Positions 16,832 to 26,145 of a stretch of DNA of 64,000 nt are shown here, in pieces. Each line of letters begins with the position of its first letter. Within the stretch, counting starts at the first letter, position 1. Under the pieces are notes generated by a model that was given only the letters and a program-made list of their open reading frames with translations, did no database searches and was not told the DNA's origin. Made by a program: the position numbers and the translations under genes. Source of the stretch: Versatilivorator sp963663845 (GTDB lineage: Bacteria; Acidobacteriota; Terriglobia; Versatilivoradales; Versatilivoraceae); assembly GCA_963663845.2 (NCBI GenBank), contig OY760650.2, positions 3,534,001 to 3,598,000 of the forward strand, given 5' to 3'.

Positions 16832-18076
16832 ATGTGGAAGAAAGAGGAGCACGAGATTCCCCGTGCGGAGTTCGATGGGCGGATCGAGAGGGTGCGCAAG
16901 TTTGCCAGAGATCGCGACCTGGCCGGGGTGGTGGTCTACTCGGCGCCCAAGATTCACCAGTGGAATCAGACCGGGCACGTGGGCTATCTCACCAACTGGT
17001 CCAACCTGGACCGCATCACCGACGCCATGGTGCTGGTCCCCAGCCAAGGCAAGGCGGCGCTGCTGGTGGCCGGCGTGGAGTACATGCTGGACCAGATCGA
17101 GGAGGTGTCCTGGATCGGCCAGGTGCGCCTGGTGAGCTCTCCCGACCCGCGGGCGATCTCCCGCGCCTTCGACTCCAGCGTGGGTGGAGAAGCCGCCGCC
17201 AAGGGGGCCCGCAGCTTTGGAGCTGAAATCGACCGCCTCTTGAAAGCCGAAGGCCTCGATGGACGGCCGGTCGCCGTTTCGGGAATCGAGGCCATGCCGG
17301 TCACCCTCTATCGCGACCTGGAGCGGAACCTTCCGGCCGGAATCGCGGAGGCGCCCGACGTGGTGGCCGAGCTCCGGCAGTTCAAGACGCCGGAGGAAGC
17401 CGCATTGCTGCGGCGCACGGCCGAGATCTCCGATTCGAGCTACCACCGAATGGCGGAAGTCCTCAGGCCTGGGATGCGGGGGTACGAGCTCACCGCCGAG
17501 ATGGACGCCGCCGCCAGGCAGCGGGGCGCCGACTTCGTCTACCACTGCATGCATACCGCTCCCGGGACCGATCTGAAGGCGGGCAAGCTGTCGGTCAAAT
17601 GCCATGACTGGCGCCTGAACCGCGGCGACTACATCAACGTCAACGCCTACCTGGTCTACAAGGGCTACTGGATTCAGAGCGACCGGGCGGGAACCATCGG
17701 ACCGGTTCTGGACACCTCGGCCGCCGGGATGGTGGAGGCCAACCTGCAGGTGCAGGACGAGGTGCTCCGGGTCATCCGCCCCGGACTCCCCATCGGCGAG
17801 TTGATCGAGATCGGCAACCGGGCCGCGGCAAGGTTCGGGTATGAGATCCAGGGCGGAAGGATCGGGCATGGCCAGGGACTGGACTACTCCGAACGGCCCT
17901 TTCTGCTGGCCGGCAGCCGCGAGGTGCTGCAGCCGGGCCATGTGTTCGTTCTCCACGTCTGCCTGGGAGAGCCCGGGGGGACGCTCCTGATCAATCCCAT
18001 CGCCGATCTCTGCTACCTGACCGCCGGTGGAGTCGAAGTCCTCAACAAGTTTCCCAGGGGGTTGTTTCACCTTTGA
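16832..18076 (+). CDS. M24 (pita-bread) family protein, creatinase/Xaa-Pro-dipeptidase-like, metal ligands not conserved
   Basis: 414 residues, with a creatinase N-terminal domain (about 1-165) and a pita-bread C-terminal domain. In metallo-M24 enzymes the metal is held by Asp, Asp, His, Glu, Glu. Here the first Asp position reads Asn (INVNAY, about Asn271), the second reads Gln/Ser (GYWIQSDR), the His is kept (RIGHGQGLDY), the fourth Glu position is His (VFVLHVCLG) and the last Glu is missing near the C-terminus. That pattern resembles creatinase and other non-metallo relatives rather than prolidase. The start is the ATG before WKKEEHEIPRAEF; the upstream open extension is not conserved. It is followed 76 bases later by threonine aldolase. 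Confidence 0.85.
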   Translation: MWKKEEHEIPRAEFDGRIERVRKFARDRDLAGVVVYSAPKIHQWNQTGHVGYLTNWSNLDRITDAMVLVPSQGKAALLVAGVEYMLDQIEEVSWIGQVRLVSSPDPRAISRAFDSSVGGEAAAKGARSFGAEIDRLLKAEGLDGRPVAVSGIEAMPVTLYRDLERNLPAGIAEAPDVVAELRQFKTPEEAALLRRTAEISDSSYHRMAEVLRPGMRGYELTAEMDAAARQRGADFVYHCMHTAPGTDLKAGKLSVKCHDWRLNRGDYINVNAYLVYKGYWIQSDRAGTIGPVLDTSAAGMVEANLQVQDEVLRVIRPGLPIGELIEIGNRAAARFGYEIQGGRIGHGQGLDYSERPFLLAGSREVLQPGHVFVLHVCLGEPGGTLLINPIADLCYLTAGGVEVLNKFPRGLFHL

Positions 18077-18152
18077 GCGTTGCCGCCGGAACAGGAGATC
18101 GATTCAAGGAACAGCGACCCCTGAATACCGGTTCTTGCGGGAAAGGATCAGG

Positions 18153-19202
18153 ATGAATTTTCGCAGCGACAACGAATCGCCGGCGGCGCCCGAAATCCTG
18201 GCGGCTCTCCAGTCGGCCAACTCGGGTCACGCCCATGCCTATGGAGAGGACGGGATCACGTCCGGGATGAGAGAGCGCTTCCGGGAGACCTTCGAGACCG
18301 ACCTGGAGGTCTTCCCGGTGGCGACGGGCACGGCGGCCAACTCCTTGTCCATCGCCCAGCTCGCTCCCGCTTACGGCGCCGTCTTCTGCCACCAGGAGGC
18401 CCATCTCCATGCCGACGAGTGCGGGGGCCCCGAGTTCTACAGCGGGGGCGCCAAGGTGATTCCCCTGTCCGGGGAACTGGCCAGGATCTGCCCGCGGACC
18501 CTCCAAGCCGCCGTTGCCAAGATGAAGGAGATGGGGGTGCATGAAAGTCAGCCCAGCGCCGTCAGCATCAGCCAGGCGACCGAGTTGGGGACCGTCTACA
18601 AGCCGGATGGGGTCCGCGAGATTTCCCGGATCGCTCGCGCCGGGGGGATGGGGCTGCACATGGACGGCGCCCGCCTCGCCAATGCCGTGCAACGACTGGG
18701 TTGCACGCCCGCCGAGCTGACCTGGAAGGCCGGAGTCGACATCCTCTCCTTCGGGGCCACCAAGAACGGCGCCCTGGCTGCCGAGGCGGTGGTGGTCTTC
18801 AACAGCCAACGGGCCGCGGGCCTGGCCCGCCGCCACAAGCGGGCCGGGCATCTCTTCAGCAAGATGCGCTTCATGTCGGTTCAACTGGAAACCTACCTCG
18901 AGGACGACCTGTGGCTGCGCTTTGCGGAGCGGGCCAACCGGGCGGCCGACGCGCTTTCGGCAGGCCTTGGCGCGCTAGCCGGCGTGGAGGTCCTCTATCC
19001 GGTGGAGGCCAACGAAGTCTTCGTCGGGATGCCGCCGGGATTGGCCGACGGCTTGAAGGAGGCGGGCTACGAGTTCCACCTCTGGCCCGGGAGCCGGGAC
19101 CACTATCGCTTGGTCACCTGCTTCGCGACCCGGGTGGACGAGGTGAACGCCTTCCTGGCCTTGGCCAGGCAACTGTCAGGAATAAAGGCGAACCACGAAT
19201 AA
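18153..19202 (+). CDS. ltaE: Low-specificity L-threonine aldolase (beta-eliminating lyase family)
   Basis: 349 residues from MNFRSDNESPAAPEI; fold-type I PLP enzyme that cleaves threonine or allo-threonine to glycine and acetaldehyde. Visible features: G-T-A-A-N-S at the phosphate site, HLHADECGGPEFYSGG, the cofactor aspartate in HMDGARLANA, and the PLP lysine in FGATKNGALAAEA. GAAAGGATCAGG precedes the ATG. The last codons (GIKANHE and the TAA) come from the flank of a family-1 repeat copy rather than from the aldolase family, so the native C-terminus was probably replaced or extended by repeat insertion. Confidence 0.92.
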   Translation: MNFRSDNESPAAPEILAALQSANSGHAHAYGEDGITSGMRERFRETFETDLEVFPVATGTAANSLSIAQLAPAYGAVFCHQEAHLHADECGGPEFYSGGAKVIPLSGELARICPRTLQAAVAKMKEMGVHESQPSAVSISQATELGTVYKPDGVREISRIARAGGMGLHMDGARLANAVQRLGCTPAELTWKAGVDILSFGATKNGALAAEAVVVFNSQRAAGLARRHKRAGHLFSKMRFMSVQLETYLEDDLWLRFAERANRAADALSAGLGALAGVEVLYPVEANEVFVGMPPGLADGLKEAGYEFHLWPGSRDHYRLVTCFATRVDEVNAFLALARQLSGIKANHE

Positions 19203-19505
19203 ACACGAATGGACACGAATACCAATGGACCTCCTTGGCTGCGACGCCGTCATGGGATCAAGGTCCACCCGGGAGCGCGGGCGTCCCGCCCGCACAACAC
19301 TGGCACAGCCTCACCTTTCTCCTCCACCCGGCTCGACCGGCAACGGCGCCAGGACTCCACTTCGGCCGAGCCCATGCCGTTCCCGCCGTGAGGGTGGCCG
19401 GGTGCCGCATCGCAGAGAGATTGAGCGGCACGCTACGGGAGTGCATGCGGGCGGGACGCCCGCGCTCCCGGGTGGGCGCCTCTTTCGTGTGTCTTCGTGG
19501 ATTAC
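19185..19505 (+). repeat. Family-1 element with flanks (199-bp unit at 19271-19469)
   Basis: The palindromes at 19271-19293 and 19447-19469 bound a 199-bp unit nearly identical in layout to 26224-26422 and 40558-40756. The left flank (GGCGAACCACGAATAAACAC and repeated ACACGAA) and right flank (GTGTCTTCGTGGATTAC) are themselves roughly complementary, so the whole 320 bases could fold into a long hairpin. It fills the 344-base gap between threonine aldolase and the sialidase. Confidence 0.9.
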
Positions 19506-19546
19506 TCTTTTCCCCCGTCGCGGATGACCTCCATGCCGCTCCACCC

Positions 19547-20797
19547 TCACGCCGGGACGGGTTTCCAGCGGATGGCCCACAGCTCGGACTTGCCGGTGGC
19601 CCCTGCCCAGCTCCGTCTGCCTTCCAGTTCGTGGCTGATCCCACCGACCGTGAGAATCCAGCCGTCGTCCAGAGGCAGGCTCTGGCTGAAGCCGCTGACG
19701 CCGTCTCCGTAGTAGAGATAGTAGACCTCGTCCTCCCAGGTTTCCCCCTCGTCGCGGCTGATCATGGCCCGTCCGCTGGAGAGGTCGCGCGGATAGCGGT
19801 GATCGTAGGCCACCACGAAGGTCCCGTCGGAGAGGCCGACGCCGTAGCCATGGCACTGACCGTGATAGTTGGTGAGCTGCCGGAAGCGTTTCCAGGTCTT
19901 TCCGCCGTCGTCGGAGTCGGCCAGGAAGACCGTCTTGTAATAGGCTCGCCGGCCCGGATCGACCAGCGGCCACTGCGGCACCACGGCTCCGTGATAGCGG
20001 ATGACGGCGACGAGCTTTCCCGAGGCCATGGGCGCGATCATGGTCTCGTAGCAGTGGCCTCCCAGAAAGCCGGTCTCGGTGTTGAATCCGGTCGGTCCGC
20101 TCCAGGTGCGCCCCCCGTCGCTGGAGCTATGGACATAGGCCGGGTCGATCATGTGGGCCCGCGACTCGACCGGCACCACCAGGGTGTCATCGGGAAGCCG
20201 GGCCAGCGTTCCAGGGATGCGGCGCTCGCATTTGGCCGGGTTTCCGATCTCGGAGAGTTGACTCCAGGTCCGGCCCTGGTCGTCTGAGCCCCAGACCAGG
20301 ATTGCGGCCGGGTCCTTTTCTCCCGCGTCCTTGACGGCAACGAAGGTCCCGTCGCTCAGAATCTGAAAGGTGCCGACCATGTTTTCCGGACGCGGGCTGA
20401 CCTCCCAGCTTTGACCGCCATCCCGGGACCGGCACATCAGGGTATTCTGGTTGACGTAGAGGGCGCCGTCGGGGGCCCTGGCCAGCTCCACCGTCTGCAC
20501 GTGGCCCCGGGGGTCGTGCGGCAGAAGGGCCTTTTCGGCCGGAACCCGGTTCAAGGCGCCGCCGCGAGCATGGAGGATGTAGGGTCCGGCCTGCATGTCC
20601 CGCATCTGTTGGGGAGAAAGGGTGACGCCCCCCAGCCACTCGGTGGACCGGAACCGCTGCTTTCCGTCTCCTTCGGATGAGACTCCGCCCCCCGCGCCGC
20701 CGGTCTGCGGCCCCGCGCAGGCCGCGGCCCAGCCCAACTGGGTTGCGGCGGCTGCCTGAAGCGTTCGCCGCAGAAACCGCCTCCGTTCAACGCTCAT
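19547..20797 (-). CDS. Tat-exported sialidase-like BNR/Asp-box repeat protein
   Basis: 416 residues starting MSVERRRFLRRTLQAAAA, with a twin-arginine signal peptide and cleavage near AAACAG. Five Asp-boxes (S-x-D-x-G-x-T-W) are visible: CRSRDGGQSWE, GSDDQGRTWS, HSSSDGGRTWS, ADSDDGGKTWK and ISRDEGETWED, giving a six-bladed propeller. Such proteins include exo-sialidases and many uncharacterised glycan-active or binding proteins; the arginine triad of true sialidases cannot be confirmed by eye. An open upstream extension of 55 codons runs through family-3 repeat DNA and is rejected as coding. It is a distant relative of the larger sialidase at 42.8-45.0 kb. Confidence 0.85.
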   Translation of the reverse strand: MSVERRRFLRRTLQAAAATQLGWAAACAGPQTGGAGGGVSSEGDGKQRFRSTEWLGGVTLSPQQMRDMQAGPYILHARGGALNRVPAEKALLPHDPRGHVQTVELARAPDGALYVNQNTLMCRSRDGGQSWEVSPRPENMVGTFQILSDGTFVAVKDAGEKDPAAILVWGSDDQGRTWSQLSEIGNPAKCERRIPGTLARLPDDTLVVPVESRAHMIDPAYVHSSSDGGRTWSGPTGFNTETGFLGGHCYETMIAPMASGKLVAVIRYHGAVVPQWPLVDPGRRAYYKTVFLADSDDGGKTWKRFRQLTNYHGQCHGYGVGLSDGTFVVAYDHRYPRDLSSGRAMISRDEGETWEDEVYYLYYGDGVSGFSQSLPLDDGWILTVGGISHELEGRRSWAGATGKSELWAIRWKPVPA

Positions 20798-20876
20798 TCC
20801 CGTCCCATTTGTCTTCACTGGCCTCCTCCTTTCGCTCCCGATTCCAATGTCGCCGCCGGAGATTGTGAACACTCCC

Positions 20877-21072
20877 GAGCCATTTGCAAAATTCGGCAGC
20901 GGGACGACTACCGAGAATGGCCACAAAAGGCACAAAAACACAAAAAACCATCGGATCGGCAAGAATCGAGTTCAAGAAACTCGTTTTGTGCCTTTTGTGC
21001 CTTTTGTGGTGTATGCCGGAACCGGTAGGCCGCCTCAATGTCATTCCCGATTGGGAATTTTGCAAAAGGCTC
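20877..21072 (+). repeat. Family-3 element, about 196 bp
   Basis: Terminal inverted repeats GAGCCATTTGCAAAATTC and GAATTTTGCAAAAGGCTC enclose two inner complementary blocks, TGGCCACAAAAGGCACAAAA and a later CTCGTTTTGTGCCTTTTGTG. The copy at 60693-60903 matches it in reverse complement along its whole length. No coding capacity, so a non-autonomous (MITE-like) element is likely. Confidence 0.85.
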
Positions 21073-21084
21073 TCCCGAATATCC

Positions 21085-22887
21085 CTATCGGAACTGTATG
21101 ACCTTGACGATGCCCTCCGTCCTGAAATCGAGGTCTTCGAAGGGCTGAAATTCGACCGTCACCGGCCGGGGTTTCTGTTCGCCGCAGCTCAACTCGACCA
21201 GGCCGCCCTCCGGGCCGGAGACTCTCACCGAGGCCGCATCCAGAATCGCCAGCGGCAGAACTCCCCCCTCGACCTGGAGATGCAAGCGGGCCCGATCTCC
21301 CAGGCAGTCCAGCCTGGAGAAAAATCCCTGCACTTTCAGCCGACTCGGGGCCGCAGGGGCGCCCGGCGCGCCGTCGGGGGCGTTCACCGGCCGGCCGGGT
21401 TCCTCCCGGAGCGGGGCGAAGGCTGTCTCTTCCGGCGTTCCGGCATCCACTGGCAGCGCTGTTGCTTCCACCGGGGCATCTTCATTCCCGGCGCCGAGCC
21501 ATTCCAGCAGCTCTTCCGCCAGGTCCACCTCCTCGGAGGACCGCGCGTACTTGAGGCAGAGGGCGGCCGCCTGGCGCGCGGCTTCGAGCCTGCCCAGCCG
21601 GTGGTAGAGCTGGGCCACGGTCTGGTAGTGGTGAACGGCTTCTTCGCGGCTGATCTGCTTGACCCGTATCAACTGGGCCAGGGCCATTCCGGCTTTCCCC
21701 TCCAACAGCAGAACGGAGCCCAACAATCGGTGCGCGTTATCGAAGCCCGGCTCCAGCGCGATCGCCTTGCGCAACACCGGCTTGATGACCTCGGGTTCGG
21801 CATCGGCCTCCTGCAGCAACAGAGCGTAGTCGTAGTAGAGCCGGGGATTGTCTGCCTCCAGTTCGACCGCCCTGGCGAAATGCCGCCGAGCCGACTCCCC
21901 ATCCCCCGAAAAGCTGGCCAGATAGCCGAGCGCTTCCGGAATCCGCCAGTCCCGGGGGTCCTGCCGGGACAGGTCGCGGTAGATTTCCAGGGCTTGTTCC
22001 CGCCTGTCCAGCCCAACCAGCAGGCCGGCTTGCACCAGGCTGACTTCCGTGGCGGTTGCCGGATGGACTTTCGGCCTTTCCACAGACTTGTCCAGGCGAA
22101 TCTCATAAACCGTTGTGGGGAGACGCTTCCGGACCACGTAGCGCTTGAAATCGCTCTCGACCTGGTCGGGAGTCTTTCCGTAAACCCATCGAAAAGCCTC
22201 TTCGCCCGTGTCGCCGTCCACTCCCTTGAGAAAGTCGGAAAACCGTTCCCGATAGGGATTCGAGAAGCAGAGCATGTGGGTGAGCGCCCAGCTCTGAGCG
22301 TAGAAGACCTTGGTGCGGTCGCTCTCGTCGAAATGAGGAGAGTTGTAATCCACCGACAGCAATTCCCTGATGGGCAGCCACTGCCTGTCTCCAAGCACGC
22401 GAGCGGCCTTGCCGAAGGTCACCTGCTTTCCTTGAGGTTCCAGCGTGGAATAGAGCTCGGCCAGTCCCTCGTTCAACCACACGGGAATGTCCGCTCCGGA
22501 GTGTTTCACCAGCAGGTGGACGTACTCGTGAACGGCGGCATTCTTGGTCTGGCGGTTGGGCGTGCCCATCACGATCAGGTCCCGCTTGGGGCTGGACATG
22601 TAGAAAGCGGAGGCTGCCTTGTAGGGCCGGTAGGGTTCGAACTCCCTGGGGGAACGGAACCGGACAATGCGGACGGGGGAAGCAGGCACTTTGCCCACGC
22701 TGCCGGTCTTGAGGAAAAAGTCTCTGACCTGCTCGAAATAGAGAACGGTCCGGCGGCCGCTTCTCTCCCCGGCATTGGTGAACAGCTCGAAATGCGGCGA
22801 TTCGATCCGGACCCAGTCGGGAGCCGCAGCCGCGGCGCCGGCCGCAACCGCCAGCACGGAAACCAGCAATAAAGCCTGGAATTTCAT
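21085..22887 (-). CDS. Secreted gluzincin-type metalloprotease-like protein with TPR repeats
   Basis: 600 residues from MKFQALLLVSVLAVAAGAAAAAP, a signal peptide. Residues about 20-260 are a peptidase-MA-like domain: the zinc motif HEYVHLL is followed by WLNEGLAELY, which supplies the third ligand. Residues about 285-470 hold at least four TPR-like helical pairs (LGYLASFSGDGESARRHFARAVEL; QADNPRLYYDYALLLQEA; then similar). A Pro/Ala-rich linker leads to a beta-rich C-terminal 90 residues (LKVQGFFSRLDCLG to VKVIQFR). It follows the DUF4432 gene by 25 bases and is likely in one operon with it. Family members are common in Acidobacteriota; the substrate is unknown. Confidence 0.85.
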   Translation of the reverse strand: MKFQALLLVSVLAVAAGAAAAAPDWVRIESPHFELFTNAGERSGRRTVLYFEQVRDFFLKTGSVGKVPASPVRIVRFRSPREFEPYRPYKAASAFYMSSPKRDLIVMGTPNRQTKNAAVHEYVHLLVKHSGADIPVWLNEGLAELYSTLEPQGKQVTFGKAARVLGDRQWLPIRELLSVDYNSPHFDESDRTKVFYAQSWALTHMLCFSNPYRERFSDFLKGVDGDTGEEAFRWVYGKTPDQVESDFKRYVVRKRLPTTVYEIRLDKSVERPKVHPATATEVSLVQAGLLVGLDRREQALEIYRDLSRQDPRDWRIPEALGYLASFSGDGESARRHFARAVELEADNPRLYYDYALLLQEADAEPEVIKPVLRKAIALEPGFDNAHRLLGSVLLLEGKAGMALAQLIRVKQISREEAVHHYQTVAQLYHRLGRLEAARQAAALCLKYARSSEEVDLAEELLEWLGAGNEDAPVEATALPVDAGTPEETAFAPLREEPGRPVNAPDGAPGAPAAPSRLKVQGFFSRLDCLGDRARLHLQVEGGVLPLAILDAASVRVSGPEGGLVELSCGEQKPRPVTVEFQPFEDLDFRTEGIVKVIQFR

Positions 22888-22912
22888 GGCGCCGTAGCTC
22901 CCGGAAACCCGG

Positions 22913-24037
22913 TCATGCATCCCAGCTCAGCGGTAGTTTCTCAACCAGAAGGCCGTCGATGGCGGTCGAGCCGGTGTGGACGCGAATCTCGACTTCGTAG
23001 AGGCGAGTCTGACCCGGTTCCAGCCACTGGGCGGCCAGGGGATGGCTGTCCTGGTCCTTGCCCAGGAGGGAGCCGCTGAAGGGCTCCAGAGCGGAGACGT
23101 AGGAACCGCCGGGGCCGTAGTGCTGCCAGTTGGCCAGCCGGGGCAGTTGTCGGACCGGGTAGCAGAGCTCCACGGCCAGGTCGAGGTTCCGGTTGGCCAC
23201 GCCACAGTGGGCCAGACCCTCGGCATCGCCGGCGATATCCAGCATCAGGCCCCGGGAGCCGCAGGCGGCGTGCTCCGGGAGCGGCTCGGGCACCGCCAGG
23301 TAGCCTTGGAGGTCGCTGTCCGAAGGGGAGAGGTCGGTCATGGACATGTCGGCGGCCATCTGCCAGCCCCCGTTGACCCGGCCGCCGTAAACCAGTTGCG
23401 ATCCGGAGTCCAGCAGGGGATACCCCAGGTTGACGTGGTAGAGCCAGTTGTGGGCCACGGTGGAGTTGCCAAGGTTGGCCACTTCGTCCCGCAGCCGGAT
23501 CACGGGCTCGCCCAGCCGGCAGGCGATCCGGCGGCGGACTTCTACCACCGGCCCGTACATCTGGGTGTCGCGAATCACCAGTTCCAGGCGCATGTCGAGA
23601 TGGCCGCGGCCGGGGTCGGGGTTCTTGAGCTGGAGCAGCGCCGCCGGGGTGTTGGAGTGTTGGCCGTGCAGGGCCAGCTCGAGGCCGTCCTCCTCCCGCC
23701 CGGGCCCCATGTAGCGGGGGCCGCAGGAGGTGAGCAGCCCCCCGGGCCAGGCGGCCAGCCAGTCCTCGTCGCGGTGGAGCGGCTGGCGCGGCGGGCGGTA
23801 GCCGTTGGGGGTCAGGTAGGCCAGGCTGTGGCGCCCGTAAAAGGCTTCCACGATGTCGCCGCCTCGATCCAGCGCCACGGTGAAGCGCAGGCCTGAACCC
23901 GTGTCCACCATGGCCACCCGGCAGCCGGGAGCGCCGCCGGCGTCGGGCCAGTCGAAGGTGGCTGTGCGGATGCCGCCCACCTGGTGAACGAGCTCGAACT
24001 TGTTGGCGTCGAAGGCGATTGGGGTGTCTGCGGTCAT
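22913..24037 (-). CDS. DUF4432 family protein (aldose 1-epimerase-like beta-sandwich)
   Basis: 374 residues from MTADTPIAFDANKFELV; its ATG overlaps the stop of the upstream hydrolase by four bases (ATGA), so translation is coupled. Family markers include LDRGGDIVEAFYGRHSLAYLTPNGY, GGLLTSCGPRYMGPG, and HNWLYHVNLGYPLLDSGSQLV with the putative catalytic His. DUF4432 proteins have a galactose-mutarotase-like supersandwich and are assumed to act on carbohydrates; no reaction is firmly known to me. No signal peptide, so cytoplasmic. Confidence 0.88.
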   Translation of the reverse strand: MTADTPIAFDANKFELVHQVGGIRTATFDWPDAGGAPGCRVAMVDTGSGLRFTVALDRGGDIVEAFYGRHSLAYLTPNGYRPPRQPLHRDEDWLAAWPGGLLTSCGPRYMGPGREEDGLELALHGQHSNTPAALLQLKNPDPGRGHLDMRLELVIRDTQMYGPVVEVRRRIACRLGEPVIRLRDEVANLGNSTVAHNWLYHVNLGYPLLDSGSQLVYGGRVNGGWQMAADMSMTDLSPSDSDLQGYLAVPEPLPEHAACGSRGLMLDIAGDAEGLAHCGVANRNLDLAVELCYPVRQLPRLANWQHYGPGGSYVSALEPFSGSLLGKDQDSHPLAAQWLEPGQTRLYEVEIRVHTGSTAIDGLLVEKLPLSWDA

Positions 24038-26067
24038 TGACGGGGTCCTCTCAGATGATCCCACAGCTCGGCCGCCTGCCGGGTGAGGTGGGGGATGTCG
24101 CTGCCGATGAGGTAGCGCTGCCTCGCCAGGCGCCCGGCCACGCTTCGAATCCGCTCCAGGTAGGCTTCCCGGCTCGCATAGCGCTCTTCGATGGAGAGAC
24201 GCGGGTCTCCCGCCTGCAGGCGTTCCCGGCGGGTCCCGGGGAAGGGGATGAAGGAGCCCACCATGCTGTAGAGCTCGTCCGGGGAGCCGATGTCGGGATG
24301 CCGGAGGTTCCACCCGGTATAGGTGGCCAGGGGCACGCCGATGACGGGAAGGCGGATGCCGGCAAGCTCGTTACCGTCCCGGTCCACCTGAGGAACCAGC
24401 GGCCTGAAGGCCCCTCCCACCCGGGGCGGCTGCAGGGTCACAATCCCCCGGGTTCGGAAATCGGGGCCGTAGTCGAGGCGGTAGGGTTGCATCATCCTCG
24501 CGGGAAGCCGGACGCCGGGAATCCTTGGGAAGCTCATCCGGTCCAGGGGCGCCAGCTCTCCCTTGGAAATACGGGGATACTGTGAGGGAGGCGGTGGCCT
24601 GTCCTCGGCCAACCAGGCCTGCAGGGCCAGCAGCAGCGCCCGCATGGGCCAGCGAAAGTCGTTGGGATTGGGCAGGTTGGCGGTGCTCCTTCTTTGCGGC
24701 GGGAAGGAGGCGGGGCCGTGCTGGGTGCCGGCGAAGACATAGATCCGGGTGTTTGGGGCCAGCGGCACATCCCGGGCGCCGTCGAGACTGGTGTGAATCA
24801 GGGAAGCGGCCCTCCCGTAGTATTCGTATGAGGCGTTGGTGTAGAAGATCTTCGGGGTCGATTGCTGTCGCCGGCTGCGGTCGAGCACCCCTTCGTCGAG
24901 GCCTCGTTCACGGTCCGGCAGTGGAAGGTCGGCAAAGGGGTAGATGACGGTGGGATAGAAGGTGTTCATGAAGGAGTGGGCGTCCCGCGAGGGCTGGGCG
25001 AAGCGGTGGTTGAAGCTGCCCCGGCTGGCGCCGGCCACGTGGGAGATGACGCCGTCGAAGACCCGGCGCCCACCCTCGTCCTGGTTGAACCCGTAGTAGA
25101 GGAAGGTTCGAAGGAAGCGCCCGCTCTGGGACGTCCCGAAGCCGATGGCTCTCCGCACGCTGGATCCTATCCCCCGCGCCGAGCCGCCCTGCTCGAGAGC
25201 GCCGCCATGCTTCAGGAAGGCGATGAAGTCGCGGGTGGCCGCCGGGCCGAGTCCCACCAGTGTCGGATTCTCGGCCGCATAGACCAGCTCGTAGATTCGC
25301 CCCGGTTGGAATCCCGAGGCCATGAAGACGTGGCCGCTGCTGGGGACGGGTTTGCCGTTTTCCTGCCGGGCCAGGCGCCACTGATGGCGCGGCACGGTCT
25401 TTCTGGGTCCGTCGGTCAGGTCTCTGACCGTCAGCTTCAGGTCGGGGTCATCGGGATCGACGGCGGGATAGGCGGGATCCATGTTCCGGTCGGCCAGGGG
25501 GAAGCTCCGAACCCTGGTTTCGGGAACGAACTCGGCCCGAACCAGCCCCCGGATGGGCGTAGAGCCCTGCCTGGCCACCGGAGCGTAAAGCCTCAGACGG
25601 TTGGAAGCCCGGGGCACGTCGAACTGCCAGCCCAGCCAGGCCAGGCTGAAGCCGTGGTCCAGCAGCAGCGCGTCTCCGAACTCCGCCGGGGTGGTCAGTT
25701 CCCGGGAGGATGTCGCCCGGCTGAACATTCCCAGCATCCCCTTGCGGCCTCGATTGCAGACCTCGTAGAGGACGGTCCCGTTGCCCTTGCCGGGACGGGT
25801 GGGCCGGATGAGATAGAAATCGGAGGAGAACTCCACCTTGCCCCGGCGGTTGCGGGGCGCCAGGTCGATGTCGCAGATGATCCGGTTCTGTTCCAGCCCG
25901 GGATCGACTTCGAAGAACACCTTTCCGTGGATCTTCTCGTAGGCGCCCGCCGCGCCGAAGCTGCGACCGTGCAGGACCTCCGACCGGCCCCGCACTTCCA
26001 CGCCGACCACCGCCGCAACAGCAAGCTGTCCCAGAAGCAGCCACAGACCGAATACTCCGAAAGTCAT
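24034..26067 (-). CDS. Secreted alpha/beta-hydrolase domain protein (Abhydrolase_10-like)
   Basis: 677 residues with an N-terminal signal peptide (MTFGVFGLWLLLGQLAVAAV). The mature part starts with the family's VRGRSEVLHGRSFGAAGAYEKIHGKVFFEVDP. The nucleophile serine is in GTSQSGRFLRTFLYYG (a G-x-S-x-G elbow), followed by FDGVISHVAGASRG. The Asp and His of the triad lie further on (YVFAGTQHGP is a good His candidate). Large secreted members of this family are uncharacterised esterase-like proteins frequent in Acidobacteriota and Proteobacteria. It is the first gene of a three-gene leftward operon with DUF4432 and the TPR protease. Confidence 0.87.
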   Translation of the reverse strand: MTFGVFGLWLLLGQLAVAAVVGVEVRGRSEVLHGRSFGAAGAYEKIHGKVFFEVDPGLEQNRIICDIDLAPRNRRGKVEFSSDFYLIRPTRPGKGNGTVLYEVCNRGRKGMLGMFSRATSSRELTTPAEFGDALLLDHGFSLAWLGWQFDVPRASNRLRLYAPVARQGSTPIRGLVRAEFVPETRVRSFPLADRNMDPAYPAVDPDDPDLKLTVRDLTDGPRKTVPRHQWRLARQENGKPVPSSGHVFMASGFQPGRIYELVYAAENPTLVGLGPAATRDFIAFLKHGGALEQGGSARGIGSSVRRAIGFGTSQSGRFLRTFLYYGFNQDEGGRRVFDGVISHVAGASRGSFNHRFAQPSRDAHSFMNTFYPTVIYPFADLPLPDRERGLDEGVLDRSRRQQSTPKIFYTNASYEYYGRAASLIHTSLDGARDVPLAPNTRIYVFAGTQHGPASFPPQRRSTANLPNPNDFRWPMRALLLALQAWLAEDRPPPPSQYPRISKGELAPLDRMSFPRIPGVRLPARMMQPYRLDYGPDFRTRGIVTLQPPRVGGAFRPLVPQVDRDGNELAGIRLPVIGVPLATYTGWNLRHPDIGSPDELYSMVGSFIPFPGTRRERLQAGDPRLSIEERYASREAYLERIRSVAGRLARQRYLIGSDIPHLTRQAAELWDHLRGPRQ

Positions 26068-26145
26068 GCCGTGATCTTAGTACAGCCGCCGGTCTCTTTC
26101 CATCGCTTTCGGGTCAGCGCCGGGGGGCGCCGTAAGGGAAGAAGA

